5,781 nucleotides of DNA from the NCBI GenBank assembly GCA_013698165.1, contig JACCVN010000452.1, forward strand, positions 1 through 5,781, given 5' to 3'. Of the stretch, positions 5,574 through 5,781 are shown one piece after another. The notes under the pieces were generated by a model. The model saw only the letters and a program-made list of their open reading frames with translations, was not told where the DNA came from and searched no databases. Every line of letters starts with the position of its first letter. Position 1 is the first letter of the stretch. The translations under genes were made by a program, and so were the position numbers. Source of the DNA: Parachlamydiaceae bacterium. GTDB lineage: Bacteria > Chlamydiota > Chlamydiia > Chlamydiales > Parachlamydiaceae.

Positions 5574-5690
5574 ATGTGGACTTTTCGACATAGGTCTTAG
5601 CAATAATTTAAGTGCCACATTGTCAATTTATTTGTTGTATTGCCCATATTCGCCATGGGTGTTCATATATGTCTATTTAGTCTATTATAC
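5574..5690. repeat. MITE-like element, decayed copy 2 (same orientation as copy 1)
   Basis: Bases 5583-5638 match 5205-5261 of copy 1 at 51 of 57 positions with one 1-nt gap, and 5661-5686 match 5301-5326 at 22 of 26. The offset changes from 378 to 360, so the interior is about 18 nt shorter here. The terminal repeats are degraded: the left end keeps only one GGACT and the right end reads ATTTAGTCTATTATAC. It therefore appears older than copy 1 or immobile. It contains no coding sequence. Outer limits are approximate. Confidence 0.65.
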
Positions 5691-5781
5691 TAGTACACTG
5701 TCAAGGTAGAGTTTTCGATTATTTCTAGCGTGAAAGCCCCCGTGGTTTGTCGATCGTAAAAGGGGTTGTATTAGTAAATAC
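5691..5781. other. Unresolved right edge, possible end of another insertion element
   Basis: No complete gene is visible. Two minus-strand frames are open into the right edge: 18 codons ending with TAG at 5727-5725, and 31 codons ending with TAA at 5687-5685. Either could be the tail of a gene beyond the window, but both are too short to identify. TGTCAAGG starts at 5699; a TG terminus facing a possible minus-strand coding tail would fit the end of an insertion sequence such as an IS3-type element, but this is speculative. Confidence 0.2.

Noticed and set aside
5181..5690. CRISPR array
   Set aside because: There are only two diverged repeat copies with a long dissimilar interval, not regular repeats and spacers.
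5685..5708. TTGACA and TATAAT on the minus strand as a promoter
   Set aside because: Only 9 bp separate the two boxes, far too close for a sigma-70 type promoter.

Overview
The window looks like chromosomal sequence from a Chlamydiales-type bacterium, probably one of the environmental (amoeba-associated) lineages. The reason is the tight pair lpdA-lipA preceded by a divergent small membrane gene. As I recall, Chlamydia genomes keep lpdA and lipA adjacent (CT557-CT558 in C. trachomatis) beside a small hypothetical gene. Moderate, AT-leaning base composition and many short intergenic repeats also fit. This assignment is inference from gene order and protein style, not from a database match.

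Layout. (1) Positions 1-714, minus strand: the N-terminal 238 codons of a family 25 glycosyltransferase, cut by the left edge and carrying a signal peptide. (2) 715-912: short intergenic stretch with a promoter whose -35 and spacer lie in a perfect palindrome. (3) 913-1413, minus strand: a 166-residue protein with a four-cysteine zinc ribbon, an acidic linker and two membrane helices. (4) 1414-1758: divergent regulatory region with a strong hairpin on the minus-gene side and a run of nested inverted repeats ahead of lpdA. (5) 1759-4138, plus strand: lpdA and lipA, 10 bp apart, clearly one operon. (6) 4139-4256: an imperfect long inverted repeat whose right arm carries a promoter-like sequence. 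(7) 4257-5180, plus strand: an acidic HEAT-like repeat protein of unknown role. (8) 5181-5690: a MITE-like element with 23-24 bp terminal inverted repeats starting at the stop codon of the HEAT gene, then a 33-codon lysine-rich ORF with a good ribosome binding site, a perfect 19-bp hairpin, and a second, decayed copy of the same element. (9) 5691-5781: unresolved edge, perhaps the end of another insertion element.

How the genes work together. LipA inserts two sulfurs into octanoyl groups on lipoyl domains, and LpdA (E3) reoxidises the resulting dihydrolipoyl arm in 2-oxoacid dehydrogenase complexes, so their co-expression is functionally coherent. The glycosyltransferase, the zinc-ribbon membrane protein and the HEAT protein have no evident link to lipoate metabolism.

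The least explained part is the 5181-5690 block: two related non-autonomous repeats in the same orientation flanking a tiny, extremely basic ORF with its own ribosome binding site and downstream hairpin.
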